Assembly (NCBI RefSeq): GCF_000025325.1
Contig: NC_013743.1
Span: 3,658,001 to 3,722,000 of the forward strand
Direction: 5' to 3'
DNA length: 64,000 nucleotides
Source: Haloterrigena turkmenica DSM 5511
Lineage (GTDB): Archaea > Halobacteriota > Halobacteria > Halobacteriales > Natrialbaceae
Shown: positions 8,106 to 16,873 of the stretch, one piece after another
How the letters are laid out: every line of letters begins with the position of its first letter
Position numbering within the stretch: position 1 is the stretch's first letter
Notes under the pieces: model-generated
The model's database searches: none
Told to the model about the DNA's origin: nothing
The model's input: only the letters and a program-made list of their open reading frames with translations
Made by a program: the position numbers and the translations under genes

Positions 8106-9623
8106 CTACTCCCTCGAAGGGTTTCGGTCTGTCGTTTCTCGGTTCGTCGGCTCGCGACCGGTTCGCCACGTTTCGAGTCTCCGCAGCTCCTCGACGATCT
8201 CCCCGATATCACCCGTCTCGAGCGTCCCGCGTTCGGTCACCACTTCGTCGACGCAGTCGGCGGGCGTCACGTCGAACGTGGGGTTCACCACGTCGACCGC
8301 CGCCTCGCCGTCGTAGACCGCCGACCGATCGCCGGACTCGAGGTTCACGCCCTCGCGCGTCGAGACCTTGTCGGTAGCGGCCACGACCGAGACCGGCACG
8401 CCCTCGCGGGCGGCGGCGATCGCCAGCCCGCGGGTGCCGGTCTTGTTCACCACGGCGCCGTCGGGGAGCACCGTGTCGGCGCCGACGACGACGCGGTCGA
8501 CATCCTCGCTCGCGAGGATGTGCGCCGCGGCCGCGTCGGTGTGGACCGCCACGGGACAGTCGACGTCGTCGCTCGCGGCCAGTTCTTCGGCCACGTCGAT
8601 CCCCTCCCGGGCCGGCCGGGACTCGGCGACGAACACGCGCGAGGGGGCGACACCGCGGAGCGTCTCGAGGACGGTGCCGGACCGCGAGAGCGTCATGACG
8701 GCGCCGTCGATCCGCGCACCGGCGTTCGCCGCGGCGTCTTCGTCCGCCGTCAGCGCGCGGTCGACGTTCGACAGCGCCGACTCGAGGACGTAGGGCGCGC
8801 TGACAGCGGTCTCGTCGCCGTCTGCGACATCGGCGGCGTCGGCCATCGTTCGATTGACCCGATTCCGAAGAACGGCCATCGAGGGTCGGGCCTCGAGCAA
8901 CCGACCGGCGAGTTCGGCGAGCTCGTCCCACTCTTCCTCCGGATCGGTGCCGAACGCACGGGTTCCCCGTTCGTCGTCTCGAGGCGACGACGTCGCCTCG
9001 CGCTCGGCGACGAGCAATCCGGCCCGATCGCGCAGCACCTCGAGGGCGCGGATCGACAGCGACGCGGCGCCGTGCTCGTCGTCGGCCGCGATCGAGCGGA
9101 CCGTCGGGGCGACGCGCTCGTAGGCGGTCCAGAGTTCGGGAACCGTCTCGCCGATTTCGTCACCGACAGCGGTCTCGAGTCCGTTCTCGTCGTCCGGCCC
9201 GGACTCGAGGTCGAGCATCGCCGTCGGGGCGGCCCACTCGAAGGCGTCGTGTTCCTCGCTCAGTTCGATCTCGCGGGTCTCGCAGTCGAAGAGATAGGGA
9301 TGGACGACCCACTCGCGCTCGAGGTCGGCGTCTTCGAACTCGACGGGGCGTCCGGAGCGGACGAACGAAACCGATTTGCCGGGCTCTAGACCAGTCTCCT
9401 CGCGGATCTCGACGGAAACTTGCTCGTCCGGCTGGCCCTCCGCGAACCCCGAAACGCCGCCCCACTGTCCCCGATACGTGCCGACGGCGTCGCTGCGTCG
9501 CAACAGGAGGACCGCGCCGCGGTTTCGGAGGAAGGCGGTGACGACGCGGGTCGCGTCCGACTCATCTCCGCCGCCCGATTCGTTTCCGTCGCGACCGCGA
9601 CCCGCACCCGGTGAGTCACTCAT
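8106..9623 (-). CDS. Fusion protein: Nudix domain plus eIF2B-like (ribose-1,5-bisphosphate isomerase-type) domain
   Basis: A 505-residue protein. Residues about 20-150 form a Nudix fold. The Nudix box is degenerate: it keeps EIREETGL (about 70-77), with its metal-binding Glu residues, but the Glu-Arg salt-bridge pair of the consensus is replaced by Pro and Val. Residues about 230-490 match the eIF2B alpha/beta/delta family, with VVGADTVLPDGAVVNKTGT (the phosphate- and substrate-binding segment), the AAREGVPV strand and the NPTFDVTPAD end. Archaeal members of that family include ribose-1,5-bisphosphate isomerase of the AMP pathway. The combination suggests a nucleotide- or sugar-phosphate-processing role, which is inference. 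The start MSDSPGAG (9623) was chosen because the upstream extension overlaps the divergent gene's promoter. Confidence 0.8.
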   Translation of the reverse strand: MSDSPGAGRGRDGNESGGGDESDATRVVTAFLRNRGAVLLLRRSDAVGTYRGQWGGVSGFAEGQPDEQVSVEIREETGLEPGKSVSFVRSGRPVEFEDADLEREWVVHPYLFDCETREIELSEEHDAFEWAAPTAMLDLESGPDDENGLETAVGDEIGETVPELWTAYERVAPTVRSIAADDEHGAASLSIRALEVLRDRAGLLVAEREATSSPRDDERGTRAFGTDPEEEWDELAELAGRLLEARPSMAVLRNRVNRTMADAADVADGDETAVSAPYVLESALSNVDRALTADEDAAANAGARIDGAVMTLSRSGTVLETLRGVAPSRVFVAESRPAREGIDVAEELAASDDVDCPVAVHTDAAAAHILASEDVDRVVVGADTVLPDGAVVNKTGTRGLAIAAAREGVPVSVVAATDKVSTREGVNLESGDRSAVYDGEAAVDVVNPTFDVTPADCVDEVVTERGTLETGDIGEIVEELRRLETWRTGREPTNRETTDRNPSRE

Positions 9624-9684
9624 ACGCGAGGCAACGGCCGCCCGGAGGGAATCGCTTTCGGGACTCGACGCCCGATACTCGCCT

Positions 9685-10194
9685 ATGCCGCACGTTGCCA
9701 TCGTCTCCGATACGCACGTACCGACTCGAGAGCGGACGATTCCCGACTGGGTCGTCGACGAACTCGAACGCGCCGACCACGCGATCCACGCGGGGGATTT
9801 CGACTCGAACGAGGCCTACGAGCGAGTCGTCGACCTCGCGGGTGGGCCCGCGAACCTGACGGCCGTCCGCGGCAACACGGATCCCGCGACGATCGACGTG
9901 CCGACGACCGCGACCCTCGAGGTCGGCGGCGTGACGTTCGTCGTCACCCACGGCACCGGGTCGCCGCGCGGCTGGCACGACCGGGTCGTCGAGACCGCCC
10001 GCGGCGAAGCCGGCGTGGACGCCGATCCGGTCGCCGTGGCCGGCCACACCCACGAGGTCGTCGATACGACGGTCGATGGGGTCCGCGTGCTCAACCCCGG
10101 CAGCGCGACCGGCGCCAGCCCCGCCGACCGCGCGACGATGCTCGTCGCGACCGTCGAGAACGGATCGCTCGCGGTCGAGGAGCGGACCGACTGA
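9685..10194 (+). CDS. Metallophosphoesterase (YfcE/MJ0936 type)
   Basis: A 169-residue phosphodiesterase. The motifs run in order: SDTHVP (7-12), HAGDF (about 34-38), VRGNTD (about 58-63), THGTG (about 85-89) and GHTHEV (about 118-123). Together these are the two-metal centre of the calcineurin-like fold, and the length is typical of the YfcE/MJ0936 family. The substrate is unknown; the family shows phosphodiesterase activity in vitro. The start ATG at 9685 begins MPHVAIVSDTH, and a box 'gatactcgcctatg' precedes it closely. It is divergent from the Nudix/eIF2B-like gene. Confidence 0.88.
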   Translation: MPHVAIVSDTHVPTRERTIPDWVVDELERADHAIHAGDFDSNEAYERVVDLAGGPANLTAVRGNTDPATIDVPTTATLEVGGVTFVVTHGTGSPRGWHDRVVETARGEAGVDADPVAVAGHTHEVVDTTVDGVRVLNPGSATGASPADRATMLVATVENGSLAVEERTD

Positions 10195-10277
10195 GCGCCG
10201 CGACGGAGGGGCCGAGTGACTGTCTTCGCGCCGGCAAATCCCGTGAACTATACCCGTTTCGCGTTCTACCTCGTGGC

Positions 10278-10820
10278 ATGACCGAACGTGTCACGGTATC
10301 TCTCGACGAAGATTCGCACGCGGCCCTCGAGACGCTGCTGTCCGAGACCAATCACGGACAGAGCGAACTCGTTCGCCGGGCGCTGACGTTCTACGCGGCG
10401 AACTTCGAGGCGGCCAGCGGCCGGCCCAGCGACAACTTAGAGCAGTACTACCGGATGCTGACCTCCGGCGAACACGTCCTGTTGGACGTCGACTTCCTTC
10501 ACGCCTTCCTCGAGCACTGCTACGACGGCGGTGACCCCGACCCGGAGTTCGTGGCGGCGGCCGACCGCGTCTCCGACTACCACGCCCGCGAGTACGCCCA
10601 GCGGTTCGAGAGCGTCGGCGAGGTGCTCGAGTGGCTCTCGTTCTGTGGCTTCCTCGAGGTGCGCCGCGAGGAGGGCGACGTCTACCACATCGTCTTCCCG
10701 TCGGAAGCGATCCGCTGGTTCATGACCCGTTTCCTCGAGCGCAGCACCGTCGACATGCCGACGGAGATCGAAATCGACCGGGGCGTCTCGAAGGTGATCG
10801 TCACCGAGCGGCCGGACTGA
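10278..10820 (+). CDS. Ribbon-helix-helix (CopG-type) transcriptional regulator
   Basis: A 180-residue protein. Residues 1-45 form an RHH DNA-binding domain: the strand ERVTVSLDED, then helix SHAALETLL, the turn NHGQSE and helix LVRRALTFY. A larger C-terminal domain (about 60-175, ending FLERSTVDMPTEIEIDRG) is typical of a haloarchaeal CopG subgroup and probably senses a ligand or mediates oligomerisation. It lies upstream of, and on the same strand as, the Nramp-like/hydantoinase operon, with 154 bases between them, so it is a candidate regulator of that operon. That link is only positional. A box gaactatac lies about 28 bases before the start. Confidence 0.85.
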   Translation: MTERVTVSLDEDSHAALETLLSETNHGQSELVRRALTFYAANFEAASGRPSDNLEQYYRMLTSGEHVLLDVDFLHAFLEHCYDGGDPDPEFVAAADRVSDYHAREYAQRFESVGEVLEWLSFCGFLEVRREEGDVYHIVFPSEAIRWFMTRFLERSTVDMPTEIEIDRGVSKVIVTERPD

Positions 10821-10852
10821 CTCGAGCCCGACACTCACTGGCCCCGAACGAT

Positions 10853-10974
10853 CATACGAGTTCATACGTCTTCATACGCGATTCGTTCCCGCTCGAGCGA
10901 CGCGAATCGTCGTGTGTTCGATTCTTAATAATCCTTTTACTCGTTTCATCGAAGATTGTGTGTGGACACACATC
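10853..10974 (+). promoter_or_regulatory. Promoter/operator region of the Nramp-like/hydantoinase operon
   Basis: The hexamer catacg occurs three times at exact 10-base spacing (10853, 10863, 10873), one helical turn apart, which suits a regulator binding one DNA face. A/T-rich cttaataatcc at about 10922-10932 is a candidate TATA box. It is followed by gtgtg-tgga-cacac, a small palindrome ending just before the ATG at 10975. The functions are inferred. Confidence 0.45.
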
Positions 10975-12180
10975 ATGGGAATTGCTGACCGACTGAAGGC
11001 GATCGGTCCGGGGGCGCTGGTTGCGGCGGCGTTCGTCGGTCCGGGAACCGTCACGACGGCGAGTGTGATCGGTGCGGAGTACGCGTACCTGCTCGTGTGG
11101 ACGATCGCGTTCTCGATTCTAGCGACGATCGTCCTCCAGGAGATGAGCGCGCGACTCGGCCTGATCACGAAGGAGGGACTGGGGGAAGCGTTTCGAAACG
11201 AGTTCTCGAACCCGCTCGCGAGGGGCGTGACGATCACGCTCGTTGTGAGCGCGATCGGGATCGGGACGGCGGCGTTCCAGACCGGCAACATCGTCGGCGG
11301 CGCCGCCGGGCTGGCGACGATTACGGGCATCAGCGAGAACGTCTGGGGCCCGATCATGGGACTGGTCGCCGCCGGCCTGCTGTGGACGGGCAGCTACAAA
11401 CTGATCGAGCGGGTCTTCATCGGCCTCGTCATCGTCATGGGGCTGGCGTTCGTACTCAACGCCGTCATGGTCCGGCCCGATCTCACCGCGCTCGGGGGCG
11501 GCCTCGTGCCGACGGTCCCCGAGGGCTCGGCGTACCTGATCGCCGGCCTCGTCGGGACCACCGTCGTCGGCTATAACCTGTTCCTGCACGCCAGCACCGT
11601 CCAGGAGCGGTGGGACGGCGCCGCGGACCTCGCGGAGTGTCGGACGGACACGATCGCGATGGTCGCCGTCGGCGGCGTCATCACGACGGCGATCGTCGTC
11701 ACCGCGGCCGCGGTGTTCCCCGAGGGGACACAGATCAGCGACGTCGGCGAGATGGCCGACCAACTCGAGCCCGTCTTCGGCGGCTACGCGCTGACGTTCT
11801 TCGCGATTGGCCTCTTCGCGGCCGGCTTCACGAGTTCGATGAGCGCGCCGCTGGCCGGCGCCTACGCCACCGCCGGCGCGCTCGGCTGGGAGCGCGACCT
11901 CAAATCGACCCGCTTTCGCGCGATCTGGCTGACGATCATCGGCGTCGGGATCCTCTTCTCGGCGCTGGACTACAACCCGGTCGAGGTCATCGTCTTCGCG
12001 CAGGTCGCCAACGGGCTCCTGTTGCCCATTCTCGCGGTCTTCCTCATCTACGCGATGAACAACGACGACCTGCTCGGCGAGTACACGAACAGCACGCTCC
12101 AGAACGTGCTTGGCGGACTCGTCACCCTCGTCGTGATCGGTATCGGACTTCGAACGCTCTACGACGTCTTGCTCCTCTAA
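10975..12180 (+). CDS. Nramp-family-like transporter lacking canonical metal-binding motifs
   Basis: A 401-residue polytopic membrane protein with about 11 hydrophobic segments and the SLC11/Nramp fold pattern. Canonical Nramp metal transporters carry DPGN in TM1 and a MPH motif in TM6. Here TM1 reads GPGT (22-25) and TM6 reads VVGYNLFLHAS (197-207), so the Asp, Asn, Met and His that ligate the metal are missing while the surrounding family residues (NLFLHAS) are kept. It is the first gene of an operon with hydantoinase/oxoprolinase subunits that begin 4 bases downstream. The likely cargo is therefore an organic substrate of those enzymes rather than Mn2+ or Fe2+, which is inference. The start MGIADRLKAIGPG was chosen over an upstream in-frame ATG at 10912. 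Confidence 0.85.
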   Translation: MGIADRLKAIGPGALVAAAFVGPGTVTTASVIGAEYAYLLVWTIAFSILATIVLQEMSARLGLITKEGLGEAFRNEFSNPLARGVTITLVVSAIGIGTAAFQTGNIVGGAAGLATITGISENVWGPIMGLVAAGLLWTGSYKLIERVFIGLVIVMGLAFVLNAVMVRPDLTALGGGLVPTVPEGSAYLIAGLVGTTVVGYNLFLHASTVQERWDGAADLAECRTDTIAMVAVGGVITTAIVVTAAAVFPEGTQISDVGEMADQLEPVFGGYALTFFAIGLFAAGFTSSMSAPLAGAYATAGALGWERDLKSTRFRAIWLTIIGVGILFSALDYNPVEVIVFAQVANGLLLPILAVFLIYAMNNDDLLGEYTNSTLQNVLGGLVTLVVIGIGLRTLYDVLLL

Positions 12181-12184
12181 TCGA

Positions 12185-14290
12185 ATGACGAATTCAAACC
12201 CTTCCGACCCGACGCGGAACGCATCGATCACCGACCACACCCCCCGTACCGACGGCGGTGCGTCGCCCTCGAGCGACGGGACCGGCACCCGAATCGGCGT
12301 CGACGTCGGCGGGACGTTCACCGACGTGGCCCTCTCGGTCGATGACGACCTCGTCACCGCGAAGGTTCCCTCGACCGATCCCCAGCACATCGGGGTCCTC
12401 GAGGGCCTGCGTAAGGCCTGCGACGACGCGGGGATCGACCCCGCCGAGATCGACGAGTTCGCCCACGCGATGACCGTCTCGGTCAACGCCCTGCTCGAGC
12501 GCGGCGGCGCGAAGACCGCCCTCGTGACCACCGAGGGCTTTCGCGACGTCCTCGAGATCGGCCGGCAGGACCGGCCCGAGCTGTACGATCTCGAGGCCGA
12601 GAAGCCTGAACCGCTGGTGCCCCGAGAGCGGCGCTTCGAGGTGAGCGAACGAACGACGGCCGACGGCGTCGAGGAGCCCGTCGACCCCGACGAGGTCCGA
12701 GACCTCGCGGCGACGCTGCGCGAGCGAGACGTCGAAGCCGTCGCGATCTCGCTGCTGCACGCCTACGCCGACCCCGAGAACGAGGAGCGCGTCGCCGAGA
12801 CGCTGCGCGAGGAACTCGACGTTCCCGTCTCCGCCTCCCACGAGGTGCTCGCGGAGTTCCGCGAGTTCGAGCGCACGTCGACGACGGCCGTCGACGCCTA
12901 CGTGCGGCCCGCGATCGACCGCTACGTGGGCCGACTCGTCGAGGAGTCCGAGGACGCCGGCGTGCCGGCGCCGCGGATCATGCAGGCCAACGGCGGCATC
13001 GCCGATCCCGAGACGGTTCGGGACCACGCCGTGACGACGACGCTGTCGGGCCCGGCCGCTGGCGTCGTCGGCGCCGCGGCGACCGTCGACGACGAAGACG
13101 TCGAGGGACTCGTCACCTTCGACATGGGCGGCACCTCGAGCGACGTGAGCCTCGTCCGGGACGGCCGCGCGGAGCGGACGACCGACGCCGAGATCGACGG
13201 CCTCCCGATCCGGACGCCGATGGTCGACGTCAACACCGTCGGCGCGGGGGGAGGCTCGATCGCCTGGGTCGACGCCGGCGGCGCCCTCCGTGTCGGACCC
13301 CGCTCTTCGGGCGCCGACCCTGGTCCCGCCTGTTACGGCAAGGGCGGCACCGAACCCACCGTCACCGACGCCAACGTCGTGCTGGGCTACATCGGCCCCG
13401 AGACCGCGCTGGGCGGCGAGATGACCCTCGACGTCGAGGCGGCCCGCGAGGCCCTCGAGCGACTGGCCGACGAGGCCGGTCTCGAGAGCGCGCTCGAGGC
13501 GGCCCGCGGCGTCTACCGCGTGGCGAACGCGACGATGACGCGGACGATCCGTTCGGTGACCGTCGAGCGCGGTCACGACCCCCGCGAGTTCGCGCTGGTC
13601 GCGTTCGGCGGCGCGGGCCCGATGCACGCCGCGGCGCTGGCCGACTCGCTCGAGGTCGATCGCGTCGTCGTCCCGCGACCGGGCGGGGTCCTCTCGGCCT
13701 TCGGCCTGCTGGCGGCCGACGAGAGCTACGACGCCGTGCGGACGGTGGGAGCCGACTTGAACGAGGCCGACCCCGCGAATCTCGAGGCCGTCTACGACGG
13801 CCTCGTGGCGGACGTCCTCGCCGACGCCTCCGACCCCGACGCGGCGCGGGTCGAACGCGCGGCCGACTGCCGCTACGCGGGCCAGAGCTTCGAACTGACC
13901 GTCCCCGCCGACGAGGAGTTCGACGCGGAGGCCGTCGCGGAGCGGTTCCACGAGGCCCACGAGCGCGCGTACGGCTACGCCTTAGATGAGGCTGTCGAGG
14001 TCGTCAACCTCCGCGCGACGGCGACCGTGCCGGGATCGGAGCCGACCGTCCGCCACGAGGGCGCGGGCGACGCGCCCATCGGCACGCGGGAGGCCCACTT
14101 CCCCGGCGCCGGCACCGAGCCGCAGCAGGCGACAGTGTACGACCGGGACCGCCTCGCGGCCGGATCGACGGTCTCCGGGCCGGCGATCCTCGAGCAGGCC
14201 GAGAGCACGACCGTCGTCCCGCCGACCTGGGCGGGCGAGATTCTCGCGGACGGCACCCTCGTCATGACGCGGGGGGGTGATTCCCGATGA
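12185..14290 (+). CDS. hyuA: Hydantoinase/oxoprolinase subunit A
   Basis: A 701-residue ATP-dependent amidohydrolase subunit. The N-terminal ASKHA nucleotide-binding motif GVDVGGTFTD is at 38-47, and the second phosphate motif TFDMGGTSSDVS is near 313-324. GAGGGSIAWVDAGG and the C-terminal YAGQSFELTV segment are family hallmarks. Together with HyuB it opens cyclic amides (hydantoins, 5-oxoproline or related lactams) using ATP. An N-terminal extension of about 33 disordered residues precedes the core. It starts 4 bases after the transporter stop, and its stop overlaps the hyuB start (ATGA), so translation is probably coupled. Confidence 0.92.
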   Translation: MTNSNPSDPTRNASITDHTPRTDGGASPSSDGTGTRIGVDVGGTFTDVALSVDDDLVTAKVPSTDPQHIGVLEGLRKACDDAGIDPAEIDEFAHAMTVSVNALLERGGAKTALVTTEGFRDVLEIGRQDRPELYDLEAEKPEPLVPRERRFEVSERTTADGVEEPVDPDEVRDLAATLRERDVEAVAISLLHAYADPENEERVAETLREELDVPVSASHEVLAEFREFERTSTTAVDAYVRPAIDRYVGRLVEESEDAGVPAPRIMQANGGIADPETVRDHAVTTTLSGPAAGVVGAAATVDDEDVEGLVTFDMGGTSSDVSLVRDGRAERTTDAEIDGLPIRTPMVDVNTVGAGGGSIAWVDAGGALRVGPRSSGADPGPACYGKGGTEPTVTDANVVLGYIGPETALGGEMTLDVEAAREALERLADEAGLESALEAARGVYRVANATMTRTIRSVTVERGHDPREFALVAFGGAGPMHAAALADSLEVDRVVVPRPGGVLSAFGLLAADESYDAVRTVGADLNEADPANLEAVYDGLVADVLADASDPDAARVERAADCRYAGQSFELTVPADEEFDAEAVAERFHEAHERAYGYALDEAVEVVNLRATATVPGSEPTVRHEGAGDAPIGTREAHFPGAGTEPQQATVYDRDRLAAGSTVSGPAILEQAESTTVVPPTWAGEILADGTLVMTRGGDSR

Positions 14291-16014
14291 CGCCAGACTC
14301 GAACGAGACCACGAACGCGACGAGTGAACCGGACGAATCGAACGCGACGGACGCCGACGGCATCGATCCGGTGACCCTTGAGGTGCTGCGCAACCAGCTC
14401 GAGAGCGTCGCCGAGGAGATGGGACAGACGCTGATCCGCGGCGCCTACTCGCCGAATATCAAGGAGCGCCGAGACTGCTCGACCGCCTTGTTCGACGCCG
14501 AGGGTCGAATGATCGCGCAGGCCGAGCACATTCCCGTCCACCTGGGCGCGATGCCCGCGGCCGTCGACGCCGTCCTCGAGTACGATCCCCAGCCCGGCGA
14601 CGTGTTCATCCTGAACGATCCCTTCCGAGGGGGGACGCACCTCCCGGACGTGACGATGGTGTCGCCGATCGCGCCCGGCGCGGACGTCGGAGCCGACGGG
14701 GATGACGCGGACGGCGACGAGAGCGACATCGTCGGCTACGCGGTCTCGCGGGCCCACCACGCCGACGTCGGCGGGATGACCCCCGGCAGCATGCCCGCCG
14801 GCGCCCAGGAGATCTACCAGGAGGGGCTTCGCCTGCCGCCGACGCGGATCGTCGAGGGCGGCGAGCCCCGGGAAGAGGTCCGCTCGCTCGTGCTCGCGAA
14901 CGTCCGCAACCCCGGCGAGCGCCGCGCCGACCTCCGGGCCCAGCAGGCGGCCAACGAGCGCGCCGAGGAACGCCTCGCCGCGCTGTTCGACGAGCACGGC
15001 CGCGAGACGGTCCTCGAGGGCTTCGACGCCGTCATCGATTACTCTCGCGAACGGATCGAAGACGAGATCCGGAAGCTTCCGGACGGCACCTACGAGGCGA
15101 CCGACGTCCTCGAAGGTGACGGCGTCACCGACGAAGACATCGCGATCTCGGTCGCGGTGACGATCGACGGCGCGACGATCGACGTCGACTTCGCGGGCAC
15201 CGACGGCCAACTCGACGGGAACCTGAACGCGCCGCTGGCCGTCGCGAAGAGCGCGGTCTACTTCGTCGTGCGCTGTATCACCGATCCCGAGATCCCGCCG
15301 AACCACGGCTGTTACGAGCCAGTCGCCGTCCGCGCGCCCGCGAGAACGCTGCTGAACCCCGAGTCGCCCGCCGCCGTCGTCGGCGGCAACGTCGAGACCA
15401 GCCAGCGCGTGACCGACGTGGTCTTCACCGCGTTCGCCGAGGCGGCGCCCGACCGCGTGCCGGCCCAGGGACAGGGGACGATGAACAACTTGACCATCGG
15501 CGCCCGCGACGGCTCCTTTACCTACTACGAGACGATCGGCGGCGGCTTCGGCGCGCGAGCGGACCGCGACGGGATGGACGGCGTCCAGGTCGGCATGACC
15601 AACACGCTGAACACGCCCGTCGAGTCCCTCGAAAACGAGTATCCGCTGCGGGTCGAGCGCTACGCGCTTCGGCCCGACAGCGGCGGTCACGGCCGCCAGC
15701 GCGGCGGTCTGGGCCTCGAGCGCACCGTCACCGTCGAGCAGCCGGCGACGGTGTCGCTGCTGACCGAGCGCCGACGCCACGCGCCCAAGGGCGTCGCCGG
15801 CGGCGAGAGCGGCGCGACCGGCGAGAACCTGATCGACGGCGAGGAAGTCGCCGCGAAGACGACCGTCGACGTGGCGGCGGGAACGACCGTGACCGTCCGC
15901 ACGCCCGGCGGCGGCGGCCACGGCGATCCCGACGAGCGCGACGCGGACGCGCTCGATGCCGATCGCGCGGCCGAAAAGACGACCGACGCGGACGGCGAGG
16001 GAGACGGGGAGTGA
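14287..16014 (+). CDS. hyuB: Hydantoinase/oxoprolinase subunit B
   Basis: A 575-residue partner of HyuA. The family motifs are visible: IDPVTLEVLRNQL (about 21-33), LNDPFRGGTHLPDVT (about 115-129), SRAHHADVGGMTPGSM (about 151-166), GNVETSQRVTD (near 365-375) and GGGFGARADRDGMDGVQ (near 417-433). The C-terminal GGHGRQRGGLGLERTV and TPGGGGHGDP segments complete the fold. Whether the substrate is a hydantoin, 5-oxoproline or another cyclic amide cannot be read from the sequence. It is third in the operon and overlaps hyuA by four bases. Confidence 0.92.
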   Translation: MTPDSNETTNATSEPDESNATDADGIDPVTLEVLRNQLESVAEEMGQTLIRGAYSPNIKERRDCSTALFDAEGRMIAQAEHIPVHLGAMPAAVDAVLEYDPQPGDVFILNDPFRGGTHLPDVTMVSPIAPGADVGADGDDADGDESDIVGYAVSRAHHADVGGMTPGSMPAGAQEIYQEGLRLPPTRIVEGGEPREEVRSLVLANVRNPGERRADLRAQQAANERAEERLAALFDEHGRETVLEGFDAVIDYSRERIEDEIRKLPDGTYEATDVLEGDGVTDEDIAISVAVTIDGATIDVDFAGTDGQLDGNLNAPLAVAKSAVYFVVRCITDPEIPPNHGCYEPVAVRAPARTLLNPESPAAVVGGNVETSQRVTDVVFTAFAEAAPDRVPAQGQGTMNNLTIGARDGSFTYYETIGGGFGARADRDGMDGVQVGMTNTLNTPVESLENEYPLRVERYALRPDSGGHGRQRGGLGLERTVTVEQPATVSLLTERRRHAPKGVAGGESGATGENLIDGEEVAAKTTVDVAAGTTVTVRTPGGGGHGDPDERDADALDADRAAEKTTDADGEGDGE

Positions 16015-16021
16015 CCGAGCG

Positions 16022-16810
16022 ATGACTGACTCCGACGCTCCCAGAGCTGACGCGGGCGCTATAGCTGACGCGTCCGGTACGGACGATACCGCCGGCGTGC
16101 GCGGCCGACTGGGACTGATCGTCCCCTCCTCGAACACGACGGCCGAATCGGAGTTCCGCCGGGCACTCCCCGACGACGTCACCGTCCACGGCGCGCGCAT
16201 GGCACTCGAGTCGGTGACCGTCGACGAGCTCGACGCGATGAGCGACGACGCGGCGCGGGCGGCCGAACTGCTCGGCCACGCCGACGTCGACGCCGTCGCC
16301 TACGCCTGTACGACCGGCAGCCTGCTCCACGGACCGGGGTTCGACGCCGAACTCGAGGACCGCCTCTCGGAAGCGGCCGGCGTCCCCGCGATCGCGACCG
16401 CTCGGTCGGTCGTCCGCGCCCTCGAGGCCCTCGACGCCGAACGGATCGCGGTCGTCACGCCCTACACCGCCGATCTCGACGCGAAGGAGCGGGAGTTCCT
16501 CGAGGCCGCGGGGTTCGAAGTCGCCTCGATCGACGGCCGCGGCCTCGAGGCGAACACGGCGATCGGCGCGCTGACCCCCGACGACGCGGTCCAGCAAGTG
16601 ATCGAGCGCGTCGACGGCGACGAACTCGACGCCGTCTTCGTCTCCTGTACGAACTACCGCTCGCTCGCGGCCGTCGGCTCCCTCGAGTCGAAACTGGGGG
16701 TGCCGGTACTCACGAGCAACGGCGCGACCCTGTGGGACGTCTGCGGCGTCGCGGGACTCGAGGTCGATCTCGACGGACTGGGGACGCTACGCGAGTGCGA
16801 GCGGCCGTAA
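16022..16810 (+). CDS. Asp/Glu racemase superfamily protein (maleate isomerase / arylmalonate decarboxylase type)
   Basis: A 262-residue enzyme with two pseudo-symmetric domains, each offering one Cys of the two-Cys acid/base pair: C96 in YACTTGS and C209 in VSCTNYRS. The N-terminal GLIVPSSNTTAESEF pattern is typical of maleate cis-trans isomerase and arylmalonate decarboxylase. Hydantoin racemases belong to the same superfamily, so in this operon (7 bases after hyuB) the enzyme may racemise or isomerise the ring-opened or cyclic substrate. That role is inference. The start at 16022 is favoured because it follows the hyuB stop. Confidence 0.82.
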   Translation: MTDSDAPRADAGAIADASGTDDTAGVRGRLGLIVPSSNTTAESEFRRALPDDVTVHGARMALESVTVDELDAMSDDAARAAELLGHADVDAVAYACTTGSLLHGPGFDAELEDRLSEAAGVPAIATARSVVRALEALDAERIAVVTPYTADLDAKEREFLEAAGFEVASIDGRGLEANTAIGALTPDDAVQQVIERVDGDELDAVFVSCTNYRSLAAVGSLESKLGVPVLTSNGATLWDVCGVAGLEVDLDGLGTLRECERP

Positions 16811-16873
16811 TCGTCGGCGCCAACGGTTCCCCGATGACGATGTGTTTTTGACACCGCTGTTCCACCCACCAGT

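Noticed and set aside
10853..10880. Possible CRISPR-like short repeats (catacg, period 10)
   Set aside because: The unit is only six bases with three copies. There are no spacers, no leader and no cas genes in the window. Operator repeats are more likely.
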